NCBI RefSeq assembly: GCF_003865095.1
Contig: NZ_BHYK01000039.1
Coordinates: forward strand, 1 to 37,078
Direction of reading: 5' to 3'
Source of the DNA: Clostridium tagluense
GTDB lineage: Bacteria; Bacillota; Clostridia; Clostridiales; Clostridiaceae
Length of the DNA stretch: 37,078 nucleotides
Made by a program: the position numbers and the translations under genes. Shown piece after piece: positions 1 to 7,504 of this stretch (position 1 is the stretch's first letter; the number at the start of each line of letters is the position of its first letter). The notes under the pieces were generated by a model. That model had not been told where the DNA came from, did not search any database, and saw only the letters and a program-made list of their open reading frames with translations.

Positions 1-1
1 A

Positions 2-67
2 GAAAATACACAACTTAAACAGACCATAGCAACCATACAAGGGGCTGTACAAGTAGCAGCACAATAA
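2..67 (+). CDS. C-terminal tail of an unknown gene (partial)
   Basis: An open frame enters from the left edge and ends at the TAA at 65-67. The visible residues are ENTQLKQTIATIQGAVQVAAQ without its last residue, a heptad-like pattern (L, I, I, V) that suggests the end of a coiled coil. A strong terminator follows within 6 bases, which supports a real gene end. Such short helical tails are common in phage structural or lysis-module proteins, and the next genes look prophage-derived, but 21 residues are too few to name a family. Confidence 0.45.
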   Translation, partial: ENTQLKQTIATIQGAVQVAAQ

Positions 68-72
68 TTCAA

Positions 73-112
73 ACCTCAGGGACTAATCTCCTTGGGGTCT
101 TTTTTATTTTTT
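73..112 (+). terminator. Rho-independent terminator
   Basis: An 8-bp stem (ACCTCAGG at 73-80 with CCTTGGGGT at 90-98, including G-U pairs) is followed by a T-rich run to 112. It ends the partial gene at the left edge. Confidence 0.75.
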
Positions 113-249
113 GTTAATTTATATATATGTTTTTAAATACAGTGGGTTTCGATGTAAATTTTTAATGATTTTACCGATTGATAGACGCTGGCTTTTAACT
201 ATACTTACACATTAATATTCAAATGCTTGTAAATGCTTCTAAAATTATT

Positions 250-287
250 TTGAATTGTATGATTATGGACGGTATGGTACAATTCAA
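250..287 (+). promoter_or_regulatory. Inverted repeat (possible operator) before the Ltp gene
   Basis: TTGAATTGTA (250-259) and TACAATTCAA (278-287) are a perfect 10-bp inverted repeat with an 18-base spacer, 31 bases before the start codon at 318. The left arm contains TTGAAT, usable as a -35, and TATGGT lies 17 bases downstream. The dyad could be a repressor operator overlapping a promoter or a leader hairpin. Regulation is inferred from position only. Confidence 0.4.
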
Positions 288-317
288 TAGAATTTAAATA
301 TACGAGGGGGATTAATT

Positions 318-887
318 ATGAGTAAAATGGTAAATTGTAAGGCTTGTAGTAAAGAAATAGCAAAAGGGGTAAATAAATGCGTTCACTGCGGCAAAGACCA
401 AAGAAACTTTTTTATGAAGCACAAACTATTAACTGCTGTGTTAGCTGTTGTTGTATTGGTTGGAATTGGTTCAGGCATGGGCGGAGATAAGGAAGCAGCG
501 AAAGAAACTAGTACCAAGCCTGTAGCTACAGATGTTGTAAAAAAGGACACACCAAAGGTAGAAGAGAAAAAAGAAGAGACTGTTCCAACAGAATACATTT
601 CAGCACTGGCAAAAGCAGAATCATATGGCAATATGATGAATATGTCTAAAGCAGGAATATATGACCAGCTAATATCAGAGAATGGAGAGAAGTTTTCAAA
701 AGAAGCTGCTAAATATGCTATAGATAATGTAAAAGTTGACTGGAAAGAAAATGCATTAAAAAAAGCACAGGCATATCAAAAAGACATGTCAATGTCTCCA
801 AGTGCAGTTTATGACCAATTAATATCACCACATGGTGAGAAATTTACAGCAGCAGAAGCACAGTATGCTAAAGATAATCTTAAGTAA
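318..887 (+). CDS. Zinc-ribbon, membrane-anchored Ltp-family protein
   Basis: A 189-residue protein with three parts. Residues 1-30 form a zinc ribbon with two CXXC knuckles (CKAC, CVHC). Residues about 36-53 form one hydrophobic membrane helix. After a lysine/glutamate-rich linker come two tandem repeats of about 45 residues, each with the pattern A-x(2)-Y, M-S, YDQLIS, GEKF and A-x-YA-x-DN, matching the host-cell surface-exposed lipoprotein (Ltp) repeat family. In the Streptococcus thermophilus phage TP-J34 Ltp protein these repeats block DNA injection by other phages. Here anchoring is by a helix, not a lipobox. The start at 318 has GAGGGGG eight bases upstream. The gene is monocistronic between terminators, as expected for a prophage lysogeny-conversion gene. 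Exclusion activity is inferred; Ltp repeats also occur in non-phage surface proteins. Confidence 0.75.
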   Translation: MSKMVNCKACSKEIAKGVNKCVHCGKDQRNFFMKHKLLTAVLAVVVLVGIGSGMGGDKEAAKETSTKPVATDVVKKDTPKVEEKKEETVPTEYISALAKAESYGNMMNMSKAGIYDQLISENGEKFSKEAAKYAIDNVKVDWKENALKKAQAYQKDMSMSPSAVYDQLISPHGEKFTAAEAQYAKDNLK

Positions 888-957
888 TACAAGTTACTAT
901 CAAAGTGGTATCTACAGGAGTGGTGGTAAATATAATTAATTAAGTTAAATAAATAAA

Positions 958-1010
958 AGGCACTGGTCAATGGAGTTCATCCACGATCCAGTGTCTTTTT
1001 ATTTTTTGTT
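958..1010 (+). terminator. Terminator after the Ltp gene
   Basis: AGGCACTGG (958-966) pairs with CCAGTGTCT (988-996), with a smaller TGGA/TCCA stem nested inside, followed by a T-rich tract. The minus-strand gene at 1019-1435 reads into it from the other side, so it may serve both. Confidence 0.75.
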
Positions 1011-1018
1011 TTTATTTG

Positions 1019-1435
1019 TTATGTACAATTTCCATCTCTACATTTACCATTGCCCTTAAAGCAAAAGTAGCATAAAAAATCTTTTATACATATATTAAAT
1101 TCCTCTGCGATTTTATAAATGTTATCTAAAGACATATTTTCTAATTCATCTTCGGATTTTATTGTTCCAGAACTAATTAACAATTTAATATCATCTTTTA
1201 TTTTATCTGTATTTATCACTATTTTATCAACTCCTCTATTATCTTCTATGCATGGATAATCAAGCATTTGGCAAGGCGACGTGTCTAGCAATAGGCAAAT
1301 TCTTTCTAGCATATCTATAGAAATTTTTTTATGACCTAGTTCAATTGCAGAGATATACTGTCTTGAAACCCCTAGCATCTTAGCCAATTGCGATTGTGAT
1401 AAATTAGACTTCAATCTATATTCACGTGCCTTCAT
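1019..1435 (-). CDS. Xre-family regulator with a cysteine-rich C-terminal tail
   Basis: The protein has 138 residues from the ATG at 1433-1435, preceded on the minus strand by an AGGCGG-type ribosome site; the longer in-frame extension lacks one and is leucine-rich low-complexity sequence. Residues 5-60 form a Cro/CI-type helix-turn-helix (SQSQLAKMLGVSRQYISAIE). A mixed linker follows, then a tail with the pattern CxxC...Cx4C (FLCYFCFKGNGKCRDGNCT) that could bind a metal or iron-sulfur cluster or sense redox state. The promoter region contains a near-palindrome at 1538-1563 that is a likely self-operator. Role: probable transcriptional repressor in the prophage-like segment. The effector is unknown. 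Confidence 0.75.
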   Translation of the reverse strand: MKAREYRLKSNLSQSQLAKMLGVSRQYISAIELGHKKISIDMLERICLLLDTSPCQMLDYPCIEDNRGVDKIVINTDKIKDDIKLLISSGTIKSEDELENMSLDNIYKIAEEFNICIKDFLCYFCFKGNGKCRDGNCT

Positions 1436-1537
1436 CTCTAACCGCCTTTTTATCTTATCATAACCTATATAGCAACAAATTAAAATATATTTAGCGCTAA
1501 TTATTATTAAATTATTATTAAATAATAAACTTAATAA

Positions 1538-1563
1538 TATTGCCAACCAATAGGTTGACAATA
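1538..1563 (-). promoter_or_regulatory. Palindromic operator candidate upstream of the cysteine-tailed regulator
   Basis: TATTGCCAACC, AATA, GGTTGACAATA form a 26-base dyad with one mismatch per arm, 103 bases upstream of the start codon at 1435 on the minus strand. It is a plausible binding site for the Xre protein itself. Autoregulation is inferred. Confidence 0.4.
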
Positions 1564-1672
1564 TGTGCTAAATTTATTTTAATTGTGACCTTTGTTTTGA
1601 CAAAATATTAACAAATAAAGTGGTATTATGGATAAGTAGAAGAAAATTACAGAGATGGTTGACGTGGTAAAT

Positions 1673-1906
1673 TTATTTATGCTTTTTAGGATATGGAGTC
1701 TGTATGTCTGTCCTGCCTAGAAGGTAGTCTGTAGATACGTTAAAGTAATCAGCCATTTGTATAAGTAGAGGGAAGCTAGGTTCTCTCATATTGTTTTCAT
1801 AGTAATTTAAGGCGCGAGTAGTAATGTGTAATTTATTTGCAAATTCTTCACTTGTAAGGTCACTATCTTCACGTAAAGCATGTAATCTATTACCAAATAA
1901 TATCAT
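1673..1906 (-). CDS. Small Xre-family (Cro/CI-type) repressor
   Basis: A 77-residue protein. The start is placed at the ATG 1904-1906 because GGGGGTG lies just upstream on the minus strand; the longer frame to 1954 has no ribosome site. Residues about 5-60 are an HTH_3 domain (LTSEEFANKLHITTRALNYYE), and the motif FNVSTDYLLGRTD is the usual closing helix of small phage and SinR-like repressors. There is no C-terminal oligomerisation or cleavage domain, so any LexA/CI-like autoproteolysis is excluded. It faces away from the small ORF at 2145 across a region with GAAC-GTTC dyads, a typical genetic-switch layout. Confidence 0.8.
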   Translation of the reverse strand: MILFGNRLHALREDSDLTSEEFANKLHITTRALNYYENNMREPSFPLLIQMADYFNVSTDYLLGRTDIQTPYPKKHK

Positions 1907-1957
1907 ATTTACACCCCCATAAAAAGAATAGCATGGAGGCTTAAATATGATCATCTC

Positions 1958-1974
1958 AAGAACGTTTTGTTCTT
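1958..1974. promoter_or_regulatory. GAAC-N5-GTTC dyad (operator candidate)
   Basis: AAGAAC, GTTTT, GTTCTT is a perfect 6-bp inverted repeat about 50 bases upstream of the repressor start at 1906. A related dyad lies at 2045-2058, so both are candidates for binding by the neighbouring Xre repressor or by LexA. Confidence 0.45.
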
Positions 1975-2044
1975 ATAATAAACAATTCTAACGGGAGTTG
2001 TTATAATAAAACAAGAAAAATATTACAAAAGGTGAATAAAAGAA

Positions 2045-2071
2045 CGAACACTTGTTCTATGAATTTATAAT
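2045..2071 (+). promoter_or_regulatory. LexA-like box and -10 hexamer before a small ORF
   Basis: CGAAC-ACTT-GTTCT (2045-2058) is one base from the Gram-positive LexA (DinR) consensus CGAAC-N4-GTTCG. TATAAT lies at 2066-2071, so the box overlaps the expected -35 position and would block transcription when occupied. This could couple the small ORF at 2145 to DNA damage. It may instead be an operator of the divergent Xre repressor. Confidence 0.45.
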
Positions 2072-2144
2072 GAAATGTGATATTATTAAGTTATTAAGGA
2101 TAGATATGGAAAATTAGACAGGTAAAACGAGGGGGATAAAGTTA

Positions 2145-2267
2145 ATGTCAAATGAGGAAATAATAAAAAAACAAAAGGACTTGTTATATTTAGTTATTAA
2201 ATTAAGTGAGAAAATAAATACACCTATTGACGATACTGACCAACAGGTGTATATAATGGAAGGGTAA
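2145..2267 (+). CDS. Small hypothetical protein (40 residues)
   Basis: The frame runs from ATG 2145 to TAA 2265-2267, with GAGGGGG eight to nine bases upstream and a LexA-like box/-10 about 75-100 bases upstream. The product starts MSNEEIIKKQKDLLYLVIKL and looks like one amphipathic helix followed by an acidic tail. The size recalls Spo0E-type phosphatases, but the SQxLD motif is absent, so I do not assign that family. It is the last gene before the sigK fragment and probably belongs to the prophage-like element. Confidence 0.45.
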   Translation: MSNEEIIKKQKDLLYLVIKLSEKINTPIDDTDQQVYIMEG

Positions 2268-2284
2268 ATTTTTATATATATGTC

Positions 2285-2302
2285 TAACATGTAGGGGGAA
2301 AT
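2285..2302 (+). other. Inferred junction between the prophage-like element and sigK
   Basis: The sigma-K frame can be followed upstream of the ATG at 2315 as NEISL (2300-2314). That matches the GNEI-x-L stretch at the end of region 3 of sigma-K/sigma-E proteins (compare GNELLL in the SigE of this window). Before it the frame reads V-G-G and then meets a stop at 2285-2287, so similarity is lost at about 2291-2300. This is where an attachment-site crossover would be expected. No second copy of the core is visible in the window. Confidence 0.5.
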
Positions 2303-2314
2303 GAAATATCGCTT

Positions 2315-2605
2315 ATGGATGTATTAAGTAGTGATGAAGATTCTATTATTGAGATAGTAGAAAATAAAATACAAATTAAAAAGCTTTATAGTAAGATAAA
2401 CGTAGCTTTGATGGATAGAGAAAAAATAATAATCCAAATGCGTTATGGATTACTTGATGGTAACCCTCGAACTCAAAGAGAAATTGCATTAATTCTAGGA
2501 ATTTCTCGGTCTTATGTATCTAGAATTGAAAAGAGAGCATTAAAGAAGCTTTATAAAGAATTAAATAATACTAATAAATCAAAACTTAATTGCTCTAATA
2601 AATAG
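2315..2605 (+). CDS. sigK: C-terminal half of sporulation sigma factor SigK (split gene)
   Basis: A 96-residue product containing only sigma-70 region 4: DREKIIIQMRYGL, then TQREIALILGISRSYVSRIEKRALKKLYKEL, the sigma-K form of the -35-binding helix-turn-helix. Full-length sigma-K is about 230 residues; regions 2 and 3 are absent. No good ribosome site serves the ATG at 2315 (AGGGGG at 2293-2298 is 16 bases away) and the frame continues upstream to 2288, so this is a 3' fragment, not an independent gene. Known clostridial order places sigK directly before pilT-ftsA, which fits. The other half is expected beyond the left edge, across the prophage-like element, as in Bacillus subtilis (spoIVCB/spoIIIC) and Clostridioides difficile. 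Whether excision restores the gene cannot be judged here. Confidence 0.8.
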   Translation: MDVLSSDEDSIIEIVENKIQIKKLYSKINVALMDREKIIIQMRYGLLDGNPRTQREIALILGISRSYVSRIEKRALKKLYKELNNTNKSKLNCSNK

Positions 2606-2696
2606 TTATAGAGAATAGAAAAAATAAAAAAAGGAGAATTTTATAATTTCGTCGAATATTAATAAGTCTTCCATATTATAACTTGGAGATGATAAA

Positions 2697-3461
2697 GTGA
2701 AGTATACTGGATTAATTGGAAACAATATACAATACTCAAGATCACCAGAAGTTCACAATGAGTATTACAGACTAAATGGACTTGATTTTAATTACAGGTT
2801 ATATGATTTACAAAAGAATGAAATAAGTTGTTTTATTGAAAATTTAGAAAAAAATAATATAGTTGGTTTTAATGTAACTATACCTTATAAAGAGCATATT
2901 ATAAGTTTTCTAGACAAGGTTGCGTATCCCGCAAATGATATAGGCGCAGTCAATACAGTTGTATTAAAAGATAATAAACTTATTGGCTACAATACAGACT
3001 ATCTAGGTTTCATTAAAAGCCTAAAAGTAGAGGGTATTAACTCTCTAAATGGCAAGGCACTGATTATTGGAAATGGAGGTGCGGCAAAGAGTATATTTTT
3101 TGCACTTAAAGATTTAGGAATAGAATCTATAGATATTACAGGAAGAGACAAACATAAGATTCTTAACCAATTTTCTGAAATGGATAAATTTGTAGAATTT
3201 AATTCAATTATAGATTGTAGCAACTACAATATAATTGTAAATTGTACACCCTTAGGTGGAATAAATCATCTTAAGGAATTTACATTAAAATTGGAAAACG
3301 CTTCAGAAAAAAATATATTATACGATTTAAATTATATACCTGAGAAAACATTGTTTTTAAAGCAAGGTAAGGAAAAGGGAGCTAAGATTATAAATGGCAA
3401 GAATATGCTAAAATTCCAAGCCCATTTTGCCATAGATATTTGGAAAGCTTCATTAAAATAA
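2697..3461 (+). CDS. aroE: Shikimate dehydrogenase
   Basis: Reduces 3-dehydroshikimate to shikimate with NADPH in aromatic amino acid synthesis. The 254-residue protein has the N-terminal substrate motifs GLIGNNIQYSRSPEVHNEYY, GFNVTIPYK (catalytic lysine) and GAVNT, then GYNTDYLGF (catalytic aspartate), the Rossmann loop GNGGAAKS near residue 125, and the closing GKNMLKFQAHFA. The start is GTG 2697 with GGAG at 2685-2688. It is short compared with typical AroE (270-290) because of a trimmed NADP domain, but no key motif is missing. It lies between the sigK fragment and pilT and ends 14 bases before the pilT start, so the two are probably co-transcribed. Confidence 0.9.
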   Translation: MKYTGLIGNNIQYSRSPEVHNEYYRLNGLDFNYRLYDLQKNEISCFIENLEKNNIVGFNVTIPYKEHIISFLDKVAYPANDIGAVNTVVLKDNKLIGYNTDYLGFIKSLKVEGINSLNGKALIIGNGGAAKSIFFALKDLGIESIDITGRDKHKILNQFSEMDKFVEFNSIIDCSNYNIIVNCTPLGGINHLKEFTLKLENASEKNILYDLNYIPEKTLFLKQGKEKGAKIINGKNMLKFQAHFAIDIWKASLK

Positions 3462-3475
3462 CAGGAGGACAAACA

Positions 3476-4531
3476 ATGATATCACTTAGTGAATTGCTAG
3501 AGAAAACTACAGAAGAAAATGCATCAGATTTGCACTTAACAGTTGGTTCCGTACCAATTATTAGAGTTAATGGGCATCTAATACAAGTAGGGAAAGATAA
3601 ATTAACTCCAGGGGATACTGAAAAATACTCTAGAGAAATTTTACAAGATTCTTATAAAGAATACTATGAAAATGGAGAAATTGATACTTCTTACTCTATT
3701 GGAGGTATTGGAAGATTTAGAGTTAATGTTTATAAACAAAGGGGAAGCGATACTATAGCTATTAGAGTAGTTTCCCTAAAAATACCTACGCTCAAACAAC
3801 TTGAGTTTCCGGAGGTTGTTCGCGCACTTACCACAAAGCAAAGAGGACTAGTTTTAGTAACTGGACCTACAGGCAGTGGTAAAAGTACTACACTAGCTGC
3901 TATGGTTAATGAAATTAACTCTACTAGAGCATGTAATATTATTACTCTGGAAGATCCTATTGAATATTTGCATAAACACAATAAATCCATTATTAATCAA
4001 AGAGAAATTGGGAAAGACAGTAAAAATTATAGAAATGCTTTAAAAGCTATCCTTAGAGAAGATCCAGATGTTATATTAGTAGGCGAAATGAGGGATCTTG
4101 AAACAATTTCTATTGCTATTACTGCGGCTGAAACTGGTCATTTGGTTTTCTCTACGCTACATACTATAGGTGCAGCAAAAACAGTAGATAGAGTAGTGGA
4201 TGTATTTCCTCCACATCAGCAGCAACAAATTAAAGTGCAATTAGCAGCAGTAATGCAAGGAATAGTTTCTCAACAATTAATACCTAAAGTTAATGAAAAA
4301 GGAAGGGTAGCTGCCCTTGAGATAATGATATCAACTCCAGCAATTCAAAACCTTATAAGGGAAGGTAAAACGCATCAATTGCAGTCTTGCGTTCAAACTG
4401 GTGGAAAATATGGTATGAAAACTATGGACATGTCCATTGCAGATTTATATAAAAAAGGTATTATATCAAAAGATGAGGCAATGACATACTCCGTTGACAA
4501 TGAAATGATGTTAAGAATGCTATCACTTTAG
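3476..4531 (+). CDS. pilT: Type IV pilus retraction ATPase PilT
   Basis: The 351-residue hexameric ATPase depolymerises type IV pili and drives twitching or gliding motility. Visible motifs are the N-terminal PAS-like segment (ASDLHLTVGSVPIIRVNG), Walker A GPTGSGKST (130-138), the Asp box TLEDPIEYLH, Walker B DVILVGEMRD, the His box TGHLVFSTLHT and a C-terminal LRML resembling the AIRNLIRE-type retraction region (QNLIREGKT near residue 300). The start is the ATG at 3476, with AGGAGG at 3463-3468; the longer frame overlapping aroE has no ribosome site. A lone pilT beside ftsA is usual in clostridia, with other pilus genes elsewhere. Confidence 0.93.
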   Translation: MISLSELLEKTTEENASDLHLTVGSVPIIRVNGHLIQVGKDKLTPGDTEKYSREILQDSYKEYYENGEIDTSYSIGGIGRFRVNVYKQRGSDTIAIRVVSLKIPTLKQLEFPEVVRALTTKQRGLVLVTGPTGSGKSTTLAAMVNEINSTRACNIITLEDPIEYLHKHNKSIINQREIGKDSKNYRNALKAILREDPDVILVGEMRDLETISIAITAAETGHLVFSTLHTIGAAKTVDRVVDVFPPHQQQQIKVQLAAVMQGIVSQQLIPKVNEKGRVAALEIMISTPAIQNLIREGKTHQLQSCVQTGGKYGMKTMDMSIADLYKKGIISKDEAMTYSVDNEMMLRMLSL

Positions 4532-4545
4532 CAAATAATTAAACT

Positions 4546-4588
4546 GAGCTAAAAGCATAGATGAATTATTGCTTTTAGCTCTATTTTT
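4546..4588 (+). terminator. Terminator after pilT
   Basis: GAGCTAAAAGCA (4546-4557) pairs perfectly with TGCTTTTAGCTC (4570-4581), followed by TATTTTT. It separates aroE-pilT from ftsA. Confidence 0.85.
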
Positions 4589-4610
4589 ACTTTAAAGTTA
4601 AGTTTTAAAG

Positions 4611-4654
4611 ACATTTCAGAAGGAAAGTCTCCCACTTCTATAAATGGGGGGATA
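4611..4654 (+). repeat. Dispersed hairpin repeat, copy A
   Basis: A 19-base stretch at 4611-4629 is identical to the reverse complement of 14621-14639, and similarity continues through a CCCACTT-ctat-AAATGGG hairpin. The rest of the gap between pilT and ftsA (4655-4944) is AT-rich and holds no gene I can support; the ftsA promoter should lie there. Confidence 0.6.
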
Positions 4655-4944
4655 ACAATAAGGTTACCTAATTAATATAATATTGCTTTTTTTATATATT
4701 GCTATTATACTAAACCTAGAAGAAAACTAACTTTTCAATATTATTATTATGATTATTATAATGTAGTTTACTAATTCTAAATTAAGTTTATATATACCTA
4801 CTAATATAGGATAAAATGTATGCAGCTTTAATTGTATTTAAATTTCTAATAAATATTATAAAAAACTCATTTAAATAAGAGGAAAATTTATTTTTTTGTT
4901 GAATATATAAAATGAGGTTTCTCTTATAAGGGGGGATAAACTTA

Positions 4945-6186
4945 ATGAATGAACACATAGTGGGAATAGACTTAGGATCAACGAAAATATGCGGAGCAGT
5001 TGGTAAGATTGCTAGCAATGGAAAACTTCAGATTATAGGCATTACATCAGTGGTATGTAGTGGTTTAAATAAATCAGTTGTAATAGATATTGATAGTACA
5101 GCTGAATCTATAAAGCAATGTATCACACAATTAGAGCGTATGACAGATATACAAATAAGTGAGGTATATATATCACTACCTGGTGGAATTTGTGAACTAG
5201 TAAGAAATACTGGAATGATTGCAATATCTTCTGAAGACAGAGAAATTAAACAATCTGATGTGGACAGGGTAATTGAAGCAGCTAAACTTATCTCAGTTCC
5301 ATCCGACAAAGAAATAGTAGGCGTTGAACCTGAACAATATATTGTTGATGGATATGACAATATCAAAGACCCTAGAGGAATGAGTGGAATAAGACTAGAA
5401 GTTGAGGCACAAGTAGTCATGGCACAATCCACCGTAGTTAGTAATTTGTTAAAAAGTGTAAAATATGCTGGAATTAAAGTTAATGGCATAGTACTTCAAC
5501 CATCAGCTATTTCGGAGGCAGTGCTTCGAAGAGAAGAAAAGGATATGGGAATAGCAATTGTAGATGTTGGAGCAGAGACTATTGATATCTCAATATACAA
5601 GGGTTCAAAAATAAAATATACTTCTATTCTTCAATTAGGTGGAAATAATATCACTAATGATATATCAGTTTGCCTTAAAGTTCCATTTAGCGAAGCTGAA
5701 AGATTAAAGCTTAAATATGGAAGTTTAGTCAAAGGCAAAGAAACCGATGTAGAGAAAATTAGGGTTAAAGATTCTTATGATAATTTTACTGATATTGATA
5801 ATAATTTATTAGTTGATATAATTGAAGCTAGAGCAGAAGAGTTATTAAATTTAATTAAAAGCAACTTATTAAATAGTGGATTTTATAAAGAAATTTCTGG
5901 TGTAGTTATAGTTGGTGGAGGTATCTCTTTATTTAGAGGCACCACTGAGCTAAGCAAAGAGATATTCAATAAGTCAGTGAGAATAGGTTCTCCAGATTAT
6001 GTGGGCGCGGCTAGTCCACTGTACGTTACAGCAGTTGGAATAGTTGTACAAGCTGCTAATAATCTTAAAACTAGTAATAGTTTTTCTGAAGAAATAGATG
6101 ATGGTAAATGGTCAAAAAAACAAAGTAAAGGTGAAAAAAACCAATTTGTAGCAAAAATTAAAGGGTTTTTTGCAGACTTTTTCTAA
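4945..6186 (+). CDS. ftsA: Cell division protein FtsA
   Basis: Actin-like ATPase that tethers FtsZ to the membrane and recruits later division proteins. The 413-residue protein has the phosphate-1 loop VGIDLGSTKICG at residues 4-15, the SHS2/1C domain in the first half, phosphate-2 VDVGAETIDISIYKG near 210, and the adenosine motif VIVGGGISLFRG near 320. The last residues (VAKIKGFFADFF) form the amphipathic membrane-targeting helix after a charged linker. GGGGGGAT precedes the ATG at 4945. ftsZ starts 15 bases after the stop, so they form an operon. Confidence 0.95.
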   Translation: MNEHIVGIDLGSTKICGAVGKIASNGKLQIIGITSVVCSGLNKSVVIDIDSTAESIKQCITQLERMTDIQISEVYISLPGGICELVRNTGMIAISSEDREIKQSDVDRVIEAAKLISVPSDKEIVGVEPEQYIVDGYDNIKDPRGMSGIRLEVEAQVVMAQSTVVSNLLKSVKYAGIKVNGIVLQPSAISEAVLRREEKDMGIAIVDVGAETIDISIYKGSKIKYTSILQLGGNNITNDISVCLKVPFSEAERLKLKYGSLVKGKETDVEKIRVKDSYDNFTDIDNNLLVDIIEARAEELLNLIKSNLLNSGFYKEISGVVIVGGGISLFRGTTELSKEIFNKSVRIGSPDYVGAASPLYVTAVGIVVQAANNLKTSNSFSEEIDDGKWSKKQSKGEKNQFVAKIKGFFADFF

Positions 6187-6201
6187 TAAGGAGGTAGTGT
6201 C

Positions 6202-7305
6202 GTGCTAGATTTTGATGTTGATGTTCAAGAATTTGCTCAGATTAAAGTAATTGGGTGTGGTGGCGGAGGAAATAACGCTATAAACAGGATGATTATGGAG
6301 GGACTTAAAAACGTAGAGTTTATAGCTATAAATACAGATAAACAAGCTTTAATTCTTTCACATGCGGTACAAAAAATTCAAATAGGTGATAAACTCACTA
6401 AAGGGCTAGGAGCAGGGGCCAATCCAGAGATTGGTATGAAAGCAGCCGAAGAAAGCAGAGATGAAATATCACAAGCTATAAAAGGAGCGGATATGGTGTT
6501 TATTACTGCAGGTATGGGAGGCGGTACAGGTACTGGAGCTGCGCCTGTAGTTGCTGAAATTGCTAAATCTATGGGAATACTAACTGTAGGAGTCGTAACA
6601 AAACCATTCCCTTTTGAAGGCAGAAAAAGAATGATTAATGCTGAAATAGGAATAAAAACTCTAAAAGAAACAGTAGATACATTGGTTACAATTCCAAATG
6701 AAAGATTATTAACCATGGTAGATAAGAAAACTACATTGATGGACTCCTTTAAAATGGCAGATGATGTTTTAAGACAAGGTATACAAGGTATATCTGATTT
6801 AATTACAATACCTGGTCTTGTAAATCTAGACTTTGCAGATGTAAGAACAATTATGCTTGCAAAAGGTCTTGCGCATATGGGTGTTGGTAGAGCCTCAGGT
6901 GATAACAGATCCCAAGAAGCAGCAAAGCAAGCTATTTCAAGCCCGCTACTGGAAACTTCTATAGTTGGTGCTACTGGTGTACTTTTAAATATTACTGGTG
7001 GAACAGATTTAGGACTTCTTGAAATAAATGAAGCCGCGGAAATTGTTCAAGGAGCTGCAGATCCAGATGCCAATATCATATTTGGTGCAGTTATAGATGA
7101 AAATTTAAAAGATGAAATAAGAATAACAGTTATAGCAACTGGTTTTGAAAATGAAAAAATATTAAAAAATAAAACTGTACCAAAGACCAAAGAAAAAGAA
7201 AAAGAAAAAGAATTTGTTAAACCTATCGAAGAAGCTGCCTATACTAAAGATTATGAGACTTCTGATTTGGAAATTCCAGCTTTTTTACGAAGACAAAGTA
7301 AATAA
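6202..7305 (+). CDS. ftsZ: Cell division GTPase FtsZ
   Basis: Tubulin homologue that forms the cytokinetic ring. The 367-residue protein has [15 protein letters not shown] near residue 15, the tubulin signature [13 protein letters not shown] near 105, the T7 loop region [11 protein letters not shown], a short charged linker, and the conserved C-terminal peptide EIPAFLRRQ that binds FtsA and SepF. The start is GTG 6202 with AAGGAGG at 6188-6194. A strong terminator follows. Confidence 0.97.
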   Translation: MLDFDVDVQEFAQIKVIGCGGGGNNAINRMIMEGLKNVEFIAINTDKQALILSHAVQKIQIGDKLTKGLGAGANPEIGMKAAEESRDEISQAIKGADMVFITAGMGGGTGTGAAPVVAEIAKSMGILTVGVVTKPFPFEGRKRMINAEIGIKTLKETVDTLVTIPNERLLTMVDKKTTLMDSFKMADDVLRQGIQGISDLITIPGLVNLDFADVRTIMLAKGLAHMGVGRASGDNRSQEAAKQAISSPLLETSIVGATGVLLNITGGTDLGLLEINEAAEIVQGAADPDANIIFGAVIDENLKDEIRITVIATGFENEKILKNKTVPKTKEKEKEKEFVKPIEEAAYTKDYETSDLEIPAFLRRQSK

Positions 7306-7325
7306 ACAATTTTAATTAATTATAG

Positions 7326-7372
7326 GTACCTATGCACTTACAATAGAATTTGTAGTGCATAGGTATTTTTTT
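7326..7372 (+). terminator. Terminator after ftsZ
   Basis: ACCTATGCAC...ACA (7328-7342) pairs with TGTAGTGCATAGGT (7351-7364), followed by eight Ts. The stem is long enough to end the ftsAZ operon before the sporulation genes. Confidence 0.85.
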
Positions 7373-7504
7373 TATTACCTATATATTTAAAATAATATGG
7401 GAATTAGTGGCATTTTATAGAAGAATAAAAATTATATTTGTGGTAAAAAATGACAAAATTTTAATCACATAAGTTATATAATGTTTTTAAAGGAGGAAGG
7501 ACGA

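Noticed and set aside
1435-1561. Longer N-terminus for the minus-strand Xre regulator
   Set aside because: No ribosome site at 1561, and the extra residues are low-complexity translation of AT-rich DNA. The palindromic operator lies inside this stretch.
2145-2267. Spo0E-like phosphatase
   Set aside because: Size and helical start fit, but the SQxLD signature is missing.
2640-2696. Sigma-E/sigma-K promoter before aroE
   Set aside because: CATATTATA (near 2671) fits a -10 box, but the only ATATT-like -35 is too close (11 bases), so I do not list it as a promoter.
7440-7470. Spo0A box upstream of spoIIGA
   Set aside because: TGACAAAA is only a partial match to the TGTCGAA box and has no partner site at the usual spacing.
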